The notes beneath the pieces are model-generated. The model saw nothing but the letters and a program-made list of their open reading frames with translations, did not search any database and was not told the origin of the DNA. Of a DNA stretch of 34,092 bases, positions 16,367 to 24,659 are shown one piece after another. Every line of letters begins with the position of its first letter. The first letter of the stretch is position 1. The position numbers were made by a program, and so were the translations under genes. Origin of the DNA: Maricaulis sp. (GTDB lineage: Bacteria; Pseudomonadota; Alphaproteobacteria; Caulobacterales; Maricaulaceae); assembly GCF_030149235.1 (NCBI RefSeq), contig NZ_JASBRW010000006.1:1-34092 (forward strand). Reading direction: 5' to 3'.

Positions 16367-17068
16367 ATGACTGATACAGCGAAGAAACCTGCCCCGAAGC
16401 GCAAGAAGAAGCGCGCCACGCCCGGCCTGAACCGGGAAGCTGCGCATGATCTCTACGCCCGGCTAGCCCAGGACCGGCCGGCGCCCAAGACCGAGCTGGA
16501 TTACACCAATCCCTACACGCTCCTGGTCGCCGTCGCCTTGTCCGCTCAGGCCACCGATGTCGGGGTCAACAAGGCGACCAAACTCCTGTTCCAGGAAGCC
16601 GACACGCCTGAGAAAATGCTGGCCCTGGGCGAGGATCATGTGCGCAACCGGATCAAGACGATCGGCCTGTTCCGCAACAAGGCCAAGAATGTGATCGCCC
16701 TGTCCCAACGCCTGATCGACGAGTATGGCGGTGAAGTCCCGGCTGATCGCGAAGCTCTGCAAACCCTGCCGGGTGTCGGGCGCAAGACCGCCAATGTCGT
16801 GCTCAACGAAGCCTTCGGCGTGCCGACGATTGCGGTCGATACGCATATTTTCCGGGTCTCAAACCGGACCAAGCTGGCTCCCGGAAAGAACCCGGATGAA
16901 GTTGAGGCCCGGCTGGAGAAGATCACCCCGGATGAATACAAACAGGGGGCCCATCACTGGCTGATCCTGCACGGCCGCTATCTGTGCAAGGCCCGCAAAC
17001 CGGAATGCTGGCGCTGCCCGGTGGAGGATTTGTGCAGGTTCAAGGACAAGACGCCCGCGCCGAAATAG
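16367..17068 (+). CDS. nth: Endonuclease III
   Basis: This 233-residue bifunctional DNA glycosylase/AP lyase removes oxidised pyrimidines in base excision repair. The helix-hairpin-helix LPGVGRKTANVVLNEAFG carries the catalytic lysine K140, and D158 is in AVDTHIFRVSNR. The [4Fe-4S] cysteines 207, 214, 217 and 223 have the family spacing C-x6-C-x2-C-x5-C. VALSAQATDVGVNKAT is also typical. A lysine-rich N-terminal tail of about 20 residues is an extension. The frame opens at 16307, but the ATG at 16367 gives a normal length. It ends four bases before the convergent ATP-grasp gene. Confidence 0.95.
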   Translation: MTDTAKKPAPKRKKKRATPGLNREAAHDLYARLAQDRPAPKTELDYTNPYTLLVAVALSAQATDVGVNKATKLLFQEADTPEKMLALGEDHVRNRIKTIGLFRNKAKNVIALSQRLIDEYGGEVPADREALQTLPGVGRKTANVVLNEAFGVPTIAVDTHIFRVSNRTKLAPGKNPDEVEARLEKITPDEYKQGAHHWLILHGRYLCKARKPECWRCPVEDLCRFKDKTPAPK

Positions 17069-17072
17069 GCCG

Positions 17073-17957
17073 CTAGCGCCCCAATATGTCCTTCAGTGCC
17101 CGGGCAAACACCTCACCCATCCCCTTGCCCTGTTCGGGATAGAGATACGGCTCGATCAGCTCGACCTCGATGACCGCCAGCTCGCCATCGAGACCCCGCA
17201 GCATGTCGACGCGGGCGTAAAGGAGCTCGCCCTCGATATGGTCCAGCACGGCGCGGGCCCGCGCGATGTCCTCCGGCTGCGGGCTGTGCGTCACCTCGTG
17301 ACCGCCATAGCTCGACTGGATGCGATAATCCCCAGCCTTGGCGCGCTTCAGCGCACAGTGCGAAAACTGGCGATTGAAGAAGAGGAAGGAGTATTCGCCC
17401 TCCTCGATCACGGCCGGCAGGAAGGGCTGGATCATGCATTCGGCCGGCGGCAGTTGGTCAGCCGGCGGTAGAGCCTCGCCGCGCCGCAAGCGCGCCTGGC
17501 GCCAGGCACCGGCACCGAGAACGGGCTTGATCACGATCTGATCAGCCCCGATTTGATCAAAGGCCGCGGCAATCGTGCCGGCATCAGCACGATCGCCCCA
17601 GACGGTCGGAATGGTCCGAGCGCCGGACGCGGCCAAGTCCTGAAGGTAAGTCTTGCGCATGTTCCAGCGCACCGTCTTGAGCGGATTGAGAAGGCGAGAC
17701 TGCGAGGCAAACCGCCCGAGTGCGGCATCAAAGGCCTCCGGCTTTTCCATATAGTCCCAGGTCGTGCCGATAATGATGGCGTCATAAACAGCCGGGTCGA
17801 AAGCCGGGTCATCCCAAATCCAGACGTCCAGCGGAATATCCGCCGCAGCGCAGGCCGGCCCCAGCTCGGCCATTTCCAGATCATGCTCCCAGTAATCAAC
17901 CCGGGCATCGGGGTGGTCTTTGAGCATACAGCTGGCGGTCAGAAACGCGATTTTCAT
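17073..17957 (-). CDS. ATP-grasp domain protein (RimK/glutathione-synthetase-like)
   Basis: This 294-residue protein has an ATP-grasp fold. Residues 1-100 form an N-terminal domain (MKIAFLTASCML, then IIIGTTWDYMEKPEAF). ATP-binding elements follow: DQIVIKPVLGAGAWRQARLR, CMIQPFLPAVIEEGEYSFLFF and the Mg-binding segment LAVIEVELIEPYLYP. ATP-grasp enzymes join a carboxylate to an amine or thiol through an acyl phosphate, but the substrate here is unknown. GGAG lies eight bases before the ATG at 17957; the frame extends 18 codons upstream. It is divergent from the PfkB gene. Confidence 0.82.
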   Translation of the reverse strand: MKIAFLTASCMLKDHPDARVDYWEHDLEMAELGPACAAADIPLDVWIWDDPAFDPAVYDAIIIGTTWDYMEKPEAFDAALGRFASQSRLLNPLKTVRWNMRKTYLQDLAASGARTIPTVWGDRADAGTIAAAFDQIGADQIVIKPVLGAGAWRQARLRRGEALPPADQLPPAECMIQPFLPAVIEEGEYSFLFFNRQFSHCALKRAKAGDYRIQSSYGGHEVTHSPQPEDIARARAVLDHIEGELLYARVDMLRGLDGELAVIEVELIEPYLYPEQGKGMGEVFARALKDILGR

Positions 17958-18084
17958 TTCAGGCACTCCGGATATCGTGCCCTGCCTAATCGGACTGGTT
18001 TCTGGCAGCAAGTCTTGAACTCTTCAGCTTTGCGCTCTAGGTGTCGGCGCGACCCAAACCCGCCTCTTCAAGCAGGATCATCCC

Positions 18085-19089
18085 ATGTCTAACGCTTCCT
18101 ACGACGTGCTGGCCGTCGGTAACGCCATTGTTGACGTTCTTTCCCCGGCGAGCGACGAGTTTCTAGAAGCGCAAGGCATCGCCAAGGCGGCGATGACGCT
18201 GATCGATGAAGATCGCGCCAAGGAGCTCTATGCCGCCATGGAACCGGGCAAGGAAGCCTCCGGTGGGTCCGCAGCCAACACCGTCGCGGGCATCGCCTCC
18301 CTCGGTGGTCGTGCCGCCTATATCGGCAAGGTCGCGGCTGACCAGCTGGGAGAGATCTTCACGCACGACATCCGCGCCATCGGGGTTGATTTCGACACCC
18401 CGCCGCTTGTCGACGGTCCGGCGTCTGCGCGCTGCCTGATCAATGTGACCCCGGATGCCCAGCGCTCCATGTCCACTTTCCTCGGCGCTGCAGCCCTGGT
18501 GACGGAAGACGATGTCGAGCACGGTGCCGACCAGCTTCGGGCCGCCGAGATTGTCTATCTCGAGGGCTATCTGTTCGACCGCGAGGAAGCCAAGCGCGGT
18601 TATGTCCGGGCCGCCGAACTGGCCGCTGCCTCCAATCGCCGCACGGCGCTGACCCTGTCCGACTTGTTCTGTGTCGAGCGTCACCGCCCGGCCTTCCAGC
18701 ACCTGGTCGCCAACCATATCGATATCCTGCTCGCGAATGAGGCAGAGATCTGCGCTCTCTACGAGACCGATTTCGACAGCGCCATTGCGCGTGTCCGCAA
18801 AGAGGTCGAAGTCGCCGCTGTGACCCGCTCCGAGAAGGGCGCGATCATCGTCTCCGGCGATGAAACGGCTGAAGTCCCGGCCGCTCCGGTTGCTCGACTG
18901 GTCGACACTACTGGCGCCGGCGATCTCTTCGCTGCCGGTTTCCTGCTTGGCCTGGCTCAGAAACGCTCGCTCGAAGAGGCCGGCCGCATGGGAGCTATTG
19001 CCGCCGCAGAGGTCATCTCCCACTTCGGCGCCCGTCCGGAAACCGGGCTGAAAGCCCTGGCAGAGCAAGCCGGAATCGAGTTTGAGTAA
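18085..19089 (+). CDS. PfkB family carbohydrate kinase, adenosine kinase-like
   Basis: This 334-residue protein is a ribokinase/PfkB-fold kinase. The first signature is SGGSAANTVAGIASLGGRAAYIGKV (from residue 59) and the second is DTTGAGDLFAAGFLLG (274-289), where the aspartate of GAGD is the catalytic base. The N terminus YDVLAVGNAIVDVL and the region AALTLSDLFCVERHR-like (187-201) resemble alphaproteobacterial proteins annotated as adenosine kinases. That would make it a nucleoside salvage enzyme, but substrate choice within this superfamily is hard to read from sequence. AGGA lies shortly before the ATG. Confidence 0.88.
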   Translation: MSNASYDVLAVGNAIVDVLSPASDEFLEAQGIAKAAMTLIDEDRAKELYAAMEPGKEASGGSAANTVAGIASLGGRAAYIGKVAADQLGEIFTHDIRAIGVDFDTPPLVDGPASARCLINVTPDAQRSMSTFLGAAALVTEDDVEHGADQLRAAEIVYLEGYLFDREEAKRGYVRAAELAAASNRRTALTLSDLFCVERHRPAFQHLVANHIDILLANEAEICALYETDFDSAIARVRKEVEVAAVTRSEKGAIIVSGDETAEVPAAPVARLVDTTGAGDLFAAGFLLGLAQKRSLEEAGRMGAIAAAEVISHFGARPETGLKALAEQAGIEFE

Positions 19090-19138
19090 ACGGCGCCTGA
19101 ACGCCCAAATTCAAATTTGTCGAAAAAAGTCTGCAGCA

Positions 19139-19153
19139 TTAACCACACCTCAA
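19139..19153. promoter_or_regulatory. CtrA-like site upstream of the GGDEF-EAL gene
   Basis: TTAA at 19139-19142, seven bases, then TCAA at 19150-19153 differs from the CtrA consensus TTAA-N7-TTAA by one base. It also contains TTAACCAC, close to the common half-site TTAACCAT. It is 106 bases upstream of the start codon of a c-di-GMP gene, a class often under CtrA control. One such match may be chance. Confidence 0.35.
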
Positions 19154-19182
19154 GTGGTTGATGGCACTTTGCTCCTCGTAAA

Positions 19183-19253
19183 GGGGCAAAAGACGCATGA
19201 GCGCGCCCCGTTCTTGGTGGAATAAACGCAGCTTGGGGGCTGCATAAACGGGG
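19183..19253 (+). promoter_or_regulatory. Leader with mutually exclusive stems at the ribosome binding site
   Basis: CCCCGTT at 19206-19212 can pair with AACGGGG at 19247-19253, which contains the GGGG used as the ribosome binding site of the ATG at 19259. The stem encloses a smaller hairpin (19228-19232 with 19239-19243). The same CCCC can instead pair upstream, GGGGC at 19183-19187 with GCCCC at 19205-19209, which would free the ribosome binding site. This is a switch-like layout. It does not match the known c-di-GMP riboswitch cores as far as I can see. Confidence 0.35.
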
Positions 19254-19258
19254 TAAAG

Positions 19259-21370
19259 ATGGCACCCATCCGCAAAGCGGTGTCGCGGGTCATGCGTTCG
19301 CTGGTGATGAAGTTCACTATTCTCACCGGCATGTTGATTTTCGCGACCACCTCCATGCTGATGACGCTCGAGAGCATGTCTGCGCAAAGGGAAACGCGCA
19401 ATCTCATGATCGAGCGGTCGATAGCGACGCTACAGGCGGCCGCAACGCGACTGGTGAATCCGATCACCGTCCGCGACGATAGCTCTATCGAAACCTATCT
19501 CCAGAACCTCCTCGAGTCCGGCAATTTCACCGAACTCTACGTCATCAATAATCATCGCGAGATGCTGGGCGAGGCCTATGCGGATAATCGCGACCGGGTC
19601 GGACGACGCGCTGCCAATCTGGCGGTGGTCTCCCTCGGCGCTGGCGATCTGCGTTATGACCTCGACGGGATCACGCTCGAAGTCGCGGTACCGGTCTACA
19701 CCGAAGCTCGCCGCCTCGCTGGCATTGTCTACGCCAAGCAGGAACTGCATGAGCTGGTCGCATCGCGCAATGCCATGATCCAGCGCCAGGCCTTGCTGGC
19801 CCTGTTTGCGCTCGGAATTTTCCTGCCCATGGCGGCGCTACTGGTCGGTCGCGCCCTGCGCCCGATCCAGACGCTGACCGACGCCGCCCGCCTGGCTTCC
19901 TCGAAGACGCTGGACATGCGAATCCGCATCGATACCGGCGATGAGCTCGAGGTTCTGGCCAATGCGTTCAACCGCATGTTTGCGCGTCTCGACGGCAATT
20001 TGAAACGTATTCACCGTCTGGCCTATGTCGACATGGTCACCGAGCTGCCGAACCGCGAACGCTTCCGCAAGGAGACCGAACGCGTGGCCCGCCGCTCCCT
20101 TGAGGACGGCGGTTCCGGTGCCGTTTTGTTTATCGACCTGGACCGTTTCAAGCGCGTCAATGACAGCCTGGGCATCGGCGAGGGTGACCGCTTGCTGGAA
20201 ATGGTTGGACGCCGGCTGACCGAAGTCGCACGCGGCTGTGACATGGCGTTAGACAATCTGACCGAACCGTCCATGGTGGCCCGTCTCGGTGGAGATGAAT
20301 TCACCGTGCTGCTGCCGAAGATCGAAGACAGTTCAGATGCGGCACGGGTGGCCAACAAGCTGGTTGATGCGATCCGCCTGCCCTTCGAGATCAGCGGCCA
20401 CCAGGTCTTCCTGGGCGCCTCGATCGGCGTTGCGGTCTTCCCGCAGGATGGTGCTGATCCGGAAACGCTCATGCGTCATGCCGACCTTGCCATGGCGCAT
20501 GCCAAACGGGCCGGCGGCTCCGCGGCGCAATTCTTCGAGCCGACCATGAATCAGTCCGCATTCGAGCGCCTGGTACTGGAAAACGAGCTCCGCGATGCCG
20601 TCCAGAACGACCAGCTGGTGGTCCATTATCAGCCCAAGCTGTTCATGAAGAATGGCGGTGTCGCCGGTGCGGAAGCCCTGGTGCGCTGGCAGCATCCGAC
20701 GGCCGGGCTTTTGTCACCGGGTGCCTTCATCGAGGCCGCCGAGGAATGCGGCCTGATCGGCGAGATCGGCGACTGGGTCCTGCGCCAGGCCTGCCGCGAT
20801 GCAGCCGAATGGCGCGCCCTTGGCCTCAATGTGCCGGTGGCGGTAAATGTCTCCGCCATGCAATTCGAGCGCACCGGCTTCGCGGAATCGGTGAACCAGG
20901 CCCTGGAAGATGCCAACCTGCCGCCGGAATTGCTTGAGCTGGAACTGACTGAATCCATTGCCATGGAAAACCCGGACCGCGTCACCGAACAGGTGCAGCC
21001 GCTGCGGGATCGCGGTGTCAGCTTCGCCATCGATGATTTCGGCACCGGGCATTCCTCGCTGTCCTATCTGACGCGCATGCCGTTCGACGTATTCAAGATC
21101 GACCAGAGCTTTGTTCGCGATATGGCGACCAATGAGCATTCGCGGATCGTCGTTGAGACCATTCTGGCCCTGGCCAATTCGCTGAAGCTGGAAACCGTCG
21201 CTGAAGGTGTTGAAACCGCTGAGCAGATGACCATGCTGCGCGAGCTGGGTGCGACCCTGGCGCAGGGCTTCCTGTTCGGTCGTCCGATGACGATGACGAA
21301 TTTCGTCGAATTCGCTCAAGATGCAGACCGTGATGACGGTGAATTCGGCGATACCGCTGTCGGTATCTAG
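19259..21370 (+). CDS. Membrane-bound GGDEF-EAL protein (c-di-GMP turnover)
   Basis: This 703-residue protein starts with a membrane segment (about 17-37), a periplasmic sensor region (about 38-177) and a second membrane segment (178-198). A HAMP-like linker follows (199-250). The diguanylate cyclase domain has an intact GGDEF at 344-348. The phosphodiesterase domain has EAL at 472-474, NVSAMQF, ELTES, DDFGTG from 592 and FKIDQSF. Both active sites look complete, so it could make or degrade c-di-GMP. A RxxD sequence (RGCD, 325-328) lies 15 residues before GGDEF instead of the usual five because of an insertion. It ends 56 bases before a parS site. Confidence 0.95.
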   Translation: MAPIRKAVSRVMRSLVMKFTILTGMLIFATTSMLMTLESMSAQRETRNLMIERSIATLQAAATRLVNPITVRDDSSIETYLQNLLESGNFTELYVINNHREMLGEAYADNRDRVGRRAANLAVVSLGAGDLRYDLDGITLEVAVPVYTEARRLAGIVYAKQELHELVASRNAMIQRQALLALFALGIFLPMAALLVGRALRPIQTLTDAARLASSKTLDMRIRIDTGDELEVLANAFNRMFARLDGNLKRIHRLAYVDMVTELPNRERFRKETERVARRSLEDGGSGAVLFIDLDRFKRVNDSLGIGEGDRLLEMVGRRLTEVARGCDMALDNLTEPSMVARLGGDEFTVLLPKIEDSSDAARVANKLVDAIRLPFEISGHQVFLGASIGVAVFPQDGADPETLMRHADLAMAHAKRAGGSAAQFFEPTMNQSAFERLVLENELRDAVQNDQLVVHYQPKLFMKNGGVAGAEALVRWQHPTAGLLSPGAFIEAAEECGLIGEIGDWVLRQACRDAAEWRALGLNVPVAVNVSAMQFERTGFAESVNQALEDANLPPELLELELTESIAMENPDRVTEQVQPLRDRGVSFAIDDFGTGHSSLSYLTRMPFDVFKIDQSFVRDMATNEHSRIVVETILALANSLKLETVAEGVETAEQMTMLRELGATLAQGFLFGRPMTMTNFVEFAQDADRDDGEFGDTAVGI

Positions 21371-21426
21371 GCCGACCGCACTGGCGCCCCCCCTTGATTG
21401 ATCCGACCATCACGGCCAAATGCTGG

Positions 21427-21440
21427 GTTTCACGTGAAAC
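21427..21440. other. parS: parS site (ParB-binding palindrome)
   Basis: GTTTCACGTGAAAC is a perfect 14-base palindrome. It matches the inner 14 positions of the widespread 16-base parS sequence, which has T and A at the two ends; here both flanking bases are G. It lies between the GGDEF-EAL gene and hslV, directly before the hslV ribosome binding site (GGAG from 21441). It is about 9.6 kb from the predicted origin, which is where ParB loading sites are expected. Confidence 0.85.
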
Positions 21441-21452
21441 GGAGCCCGGCCC

Positions 21453-22013
21453 ATGACCTCTTCCAGCACCGATGCATCGAACTGGCGCGGTACGACCATT
21501 CTTGCAGTGCGCAAGGGCGGCAAGCTTGTTCTGGCCGGTGACGGACAGGTCTCTATCGGTCCTACCGTTATGAAGGGTAACGCAAAAAAGGTACGCCGCC
21601 TGGCTGGCGGGCATGTCGTTGCCGGCTTTGCCGGAGCGACGGCGGACGCCTTTGCCCTGTTTGAACGGCTGGAAGGCAAGCTGGAACAATATCCGGCCCA
21701 GCTCGCCCGGGCCTGCGTGGAACTGGCCAAGGACTGGCGGACCGATCGCTATCTGCGGCGGCTGGATGCGATGCTGGTCGTGGCCGACAAATCCGCCACC
21801 TTCCTGCTCACCGGGGCTGGCGATGTGCTTGAACCGGAAGACGGAGTCGTCGCCGTGGGTTCCGGCGGCAATTACGCCCTGTCGGCTGCCCGGGCGATTT
21901 ATGACTATGAGGCCGACCCGGAACTGATCGCCAGGAAGGCGATGGAAATCGCCGCCAAGATCTGTGTCTACACCAACGAGAATCTGACCATCGAGATCCT
22001 CGAAGAAGGCTAG
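21453..22013 (+). CDS. hslV: ATP-dependent protease subunit HslV
   Basis: This 186-residue protein is the peptidase of the HslVU (ClpYQ) protease. [26 protein letters not shown] places the catalytic threonine at residue 14, exposed after removal of 13 residues. [31 protein letters not shown] and [16 protein letters not shown] follow the family. It assembles as a double hexameric ring capped by HslU. Expression may be influenced by ParB bound at the adjacent parS. A strong terminator follows, and an opposite-strand gene separates it from its partner hslU, which is usually directly downstream. Confidence 0.96.
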   Translation: MTSSSTDASNWRGTTILAVRKGGKLVLAGDGQVSIGPTVMKGNAKKVRRLAGGHVVAGFAGATADAFALFERLEGKLEQYPAQLARACVELAKDWRTDRYLRRLDAMLVVADKSATFLLTGAGDVLEPEDGVVAVGSGGNYALSAARAIYDYEADPELIARKAMEIAAKICVYTNENLTIEILEEG

Positions 22014-22028
22014 ACCGCGCGAAAACCG

Positions 22029-22059
22029 GCGCGGTTTTGCGCAAACCGCGCGGACTTTT
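22029..22059 (+). terminator. Rho-independent terminator of hslV
   Basis: GCGCGGTTT at 22029-22037 pairs perfectly with AAACCGCGC at 22043-22051 around a TGCGC loop, and GGACTTTTC follows. The stem is nine base pairs and the T-tract is short (22056-22059). It begins 15 bases after the hslV stop and faces the end of the convergent VOC gene. Confidence 0.75.
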
Positions 22060-22125
22060 CGTGCGGGGATGGTCGGGTTTCAGCCCCGTTCCGGACCGGT
22101 TTCCATCTGTTCCAGGCGACGCGCG

Positions 22126-22560
22126 CTAGTTCGCGAATAATTGCGTTTCTATATCGCGGAATGTCTTGAACTCGAGCGCATTGCCGGCCGGATCCCGGAC
22201 GAAGAACGTACCCTGCTCTCCGGGCTGGCCGGCGAAACGGATATAGGGGTCGACGACGAATTCCGTGCCGGCTGCCTTGAAGCGCTCACCGAGCTGCTCC
22301 CACTCCTCCCATTCCAGCACCAGGCCGAAATGGCGGACCGGGACGGATTTGCCATCGACCCCGGCGGTCTGACTGTCCGTGCACTCTTCCGGCGAGAGAT
22401 GGGCGACGACTTGGTGGCCGAACATGTCGAAATCGATCCAGCGATCCGAAGAGCGGCCGATGCGGCACCCGACCAGGCCGGTATAGAAGGCGCGGGCAGC
22501 TTCGAGATCATCGACGGGGAAGGCGAGATGGAAGCGCGGCGGGGTCTGGCTCATGAGCAT
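22126..22560 (-). CDS. VOC family (glyoxalase/dioxygenase-like) protein
   Basis: This 144-residue protein has a vicinal-oxygen-chelate fold. [47 protein letters not shown] is the first half, and [18 protein letters not shown] with [16 protein letters not shown] is the second. Likely metal ligands are the first-strand histidine, the H in VRHFGLVL and the E in ALEFK. The substrate cannot be told. ATG codons at 22560 and 22554 are both possible; AAAGG lies just upstream. It is on the minus strand between hslV and hslU. Confidence 0.85.
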   Translation of the reverse strand: MLMSQTPPRFHLAFPVDDLEAARAFYTGLVGCRIGRSSDRWIDFDMFGHQVVAHLSPEECTDSQTAGVDGKSVPVRHFGLVLEWEEWEQLGERFKAAGTEFVVDPYIRFAGQPGEQGTFFVRDPAGNALEFKTFRDIETQLFAN

Positions 22561-22634
22561 TCTGCCTTTCAGGTCTGGTCCTTGAGGGTCTGCCTGATTA
22601 CATGACAGGCGAAGCGATACAAACAAGAGCGATC

Positions 22635-23942
22635 ATGACCGATTTTTCTCCGCGCGAAATTGTCTCCGAACTCGACCGTTTCATCGTCGGCCAGGGCGAT
22701 GCCAAGAAGGCCGTGGCCCTGGCGCTGCGCAATCGCTGGCGGCGCAAACAGCTCGAGGCGGACCTCGCCGAGGAAGTGACACCGAAGAATATCCTCATGA
22801 TCGGGCCGACCGGCGTCGGCAAGACCGAAATCTCGCGCCGACTGGCGAAGCTGGCCAAGGCGCCCTTCATCAAGATTGAGGCGACCAAGTTTACCGAGGT
22901 CGGCTATGTCGGCCGCGATGTCGACCAGATCGCCCGTGACCTGGTTGAGGTGGCCATTCATCTCGTGCGCGAGCGCAAGCGCGACGAGGTCAAGGCCCAG
23001 GCCGAGGCCCACGCGGAAGAGCGTGTACTCGATGCCCTCGTCGGCCCCGGCGCGGGCGAATCCACCCGTGACTCGTTCCGCAAACGCCTGCGCACTGGTG
23101 AGCTGAACGACAAGGATGTGGAGATCCAGCTCGCCGAAGCCGGCGGTTCGCCACTGCAAATGCTCGATATTCCGGGCATGCAGGGCGGAGCGGGTGTGCT
23201 CAATCTGGGGGACCTGTTCGGCAAGGGCTTCCCGCAACAGACCAAGACCCGCCGCATGAAGGTCAAGGATGCCTATGAGCCGCTGGTCGCGGAAGAAGCC
23301 GACAAGCTGCTCGACGACAGCCAGATCACCGCTGAGGCGATCAAGCTGGCGGAGAATGAAGGCATTGTCTTCCTCGACGAGATCGACAAGATCGCCGCGC
23401 GCTCCGAAGCCCGCGGTGCCGATGTTTCACGTGAAGGCGTGCAGCGCGACCTGCTGCCGCTGATCGAGGGCACGACGGTCACGACCAAGCACGGAGCGAT
23501 CAAGACCGACCATATCCTCTTCATCGCCTCGGGCGCTTTCCACGTCGCCAAACCGTCGGACATGCTGCCGGAGCTGCAAGGCCGCCTGCCCATCCGGGTC
23601 GAGCTCACAGCCCTGACCAAGGATGACTTCAAACGCATCCTTACCGAGCCGGAAGCCAATCTGGTCAAGCAATATACCGCCCTGATCGGCACTGAGGGCG
23701 TAACCCTCAACTTCACCGATGATGCCATCGACGCGATTGCCGAACTGGCGGCGGAAGTAAACGCCTCGGTGGAGAATATCGGCGCCCGCCGCCTGCAGAC
23801 GATCATGGAGAAACTGGTCGAGGAGATTTCCTTCACCGCGTCCGATCGTGCAGGTGAAGTCATTGAAATCACCGCCGATTATGTCCGCGAGAATGTTGGC
23901 GAACTGGCCAAGAACGCGGATCTGAGCAAGTTTATCCTCTGA
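22635..23942 (+). CDS. hslU: ATP-dependent protease ATPase subunit HslU
   Basis: This 435-residue AAA+ unfoldase feeds substrates to Hsl[34 protein letters not shown] opens the protein. Walker A is GPTGVGKT at 57-64 and Walker B is [11 protein letters not shown]. The intermediate domain lies between, and the C-terminal sensor II region ends in LSKFIL, the tail that docks into HslV. The ATG at 22635 gives the normal N terminus; the frame opens 11 codons earlier at 22602. Its coding sequence contains a parS-like site at 23423-23438. It is convergent with smr. Confidence 0.95.
   Translation: MTDFSPREIVSELDRFIVGQGDAKKAVALALRNRWRRKQLEADLAEEVTPKNILMIGPTGVGKTEISRRLAKLAKAPFIKIEATKFTEVGYVGRDVDQIARDLVEVAIHLVRERKRDEVKAQAEAHAEERVLDALVGPGAGESTRDSFRKRLRTGELNDKDVEIQLAEAGGSPLQMLDIPGMQGGAGVLNLGDLFGKGFPQQTKTRRMKVKDAYEPLVAEEADKLLDDSQITAEAIKLAENEGIVFLDEIDKIAARSEARGADVSREGVQRDLLPLIEGTTVTTKHGAIKTDHILFIASGAFHVAKPSDMLPELQGRLPIRVELTALTKDDFKRILTEPEANLVKQYTALIGTEGVTLNFTDDAIDAIAELAAEVNASVENIGARRLQTIMEKLVEEISFTASDRAGEVIEITADYVRENVGELAKNADLSKFIL
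23423..23438. other. Weaker parS-like site inside hslU
   Basis: The 16 bases here match 13 of 16 positions of the parS consensus. The TGTTTCACGTGAA part is intact and only the last three bases differ (GGC). It encodes part of the sequence DVSREG in HslU. It is 2.0 kb from the better parS, and clusters of several parS sites near origins are common. Confidence 0.45.
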
Positions 23943-24056
23943 TTTCTGGCGGCGGATTGGCGGTATTACCCGGTAGGACCGAGGAGCCGCCGCGTCCGGG
24001 CCGGCACCGGCCCAGCGCGGCTCAACAGCCAAGCAAAGCTTCGCAGTCGATCCGCG

Positions 24057-24656
24057 CTACTTCACGCGTAACGTCACGTAAAACGCACCCGCACCGCCAT
24101 GCCGGGTGTGGGCGCTCGAATACCCTGACACATATTGACGCAAATTAGGTTTTCCCAACCATTCCGGTAGCTTCCGCCGAAGTACGCCGGGCAAGTCCGG
24201 GTATTCCCACGGCTCGTGGTCGCGCTCCCTGGTCCGGCTCATCGCGCCCTTGCCGGTGATCACCAGCACATTGCGATAGCCATCCTTCCAGGCCATGGCG
24301 AGGAAATGGGTCAGCGTCGACAGGGCCTGCTCCTGGGTCAGGCCGTGCAGGTCGAGACGCGCATCGATGTCGAGCTTGCCACGACGCACGCGTTTTTCTG
24401 TCGATCGGTCGACAGGGACCGGCGCCTGGAGATGTCGGGTCTGGTGATGCACGTCCACCGAGGCGCGATGCTTGACAGGCTGGGGCTTTTTGGCTGGTGC
24501 GGGATTTGACGGTTTGGCCTTCGCCGGTTTCGCAGCGGACGCGATCGTCTCGTCATTAAGCGAGCGGGCCTTGGCGGCATCGATAGGCTTTACCGAGCGA
24601 GCCACCTTGCGCCAGATGGCCTTTTCTTCCGGCTGGAGATCACGCTTGCGGACCAT
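24057..24656 (-). CDS. Smr domain protein (MutS2 C-terminal-like)
   Basis: This 199-residue protein has a basic, Ala/Pro/Lys-rich N-terminal half and a C-terminal Smr domain. The domain signature is ARLDLHGLTQEQALSTLTHFL, VLVITGKG and TRHGGAGAFYVTLR. Smr domains bind or nick branched DNA or cut RNA. The stand-alone role in alphaproteobacteria is not settled. It starts three bases after the mltA stop, so it is the last gene of a tim44-like/mltA/smr run. The end faces hslU with a 114-base gap in which I see only an imperfect GC-rich stem (about 23982-24022). Confidence 0.9.
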   Translation of the reverse strand: MVRKRDLQPEEKAIWRKVARSVKPIDAAKARSLNDETIASAAKPAKAKPSNPAPAKKPQPVKHRASVDVHHQTRHLQAPVPVDRSTEKRVRRGKLDIDARLDLHGLTQEQALSTLTHFLAMAWKDGYRNVLVITGKGAMSRTRERDHEPWEYPDLPGVLRRKLPEWLGKPNLRQYVSGYSSAHTRHGGAGAFYVTLRVK

Positions 24657-24659
24657 GGG

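Noticed and set aside
19161-19258. A c-di-GMP (GEMM) riboswitch before the GGDEF-EAL gene
   Set aside because: The short GACGCA similarity is not accompanied by the conserved GEMM helices and tetraloop receptor.
24059-24080. TTCACGCGTAACGTCACGTAA as another parS
   Set aside because: It lacks the CACGTG core and is simply the smr stop region.
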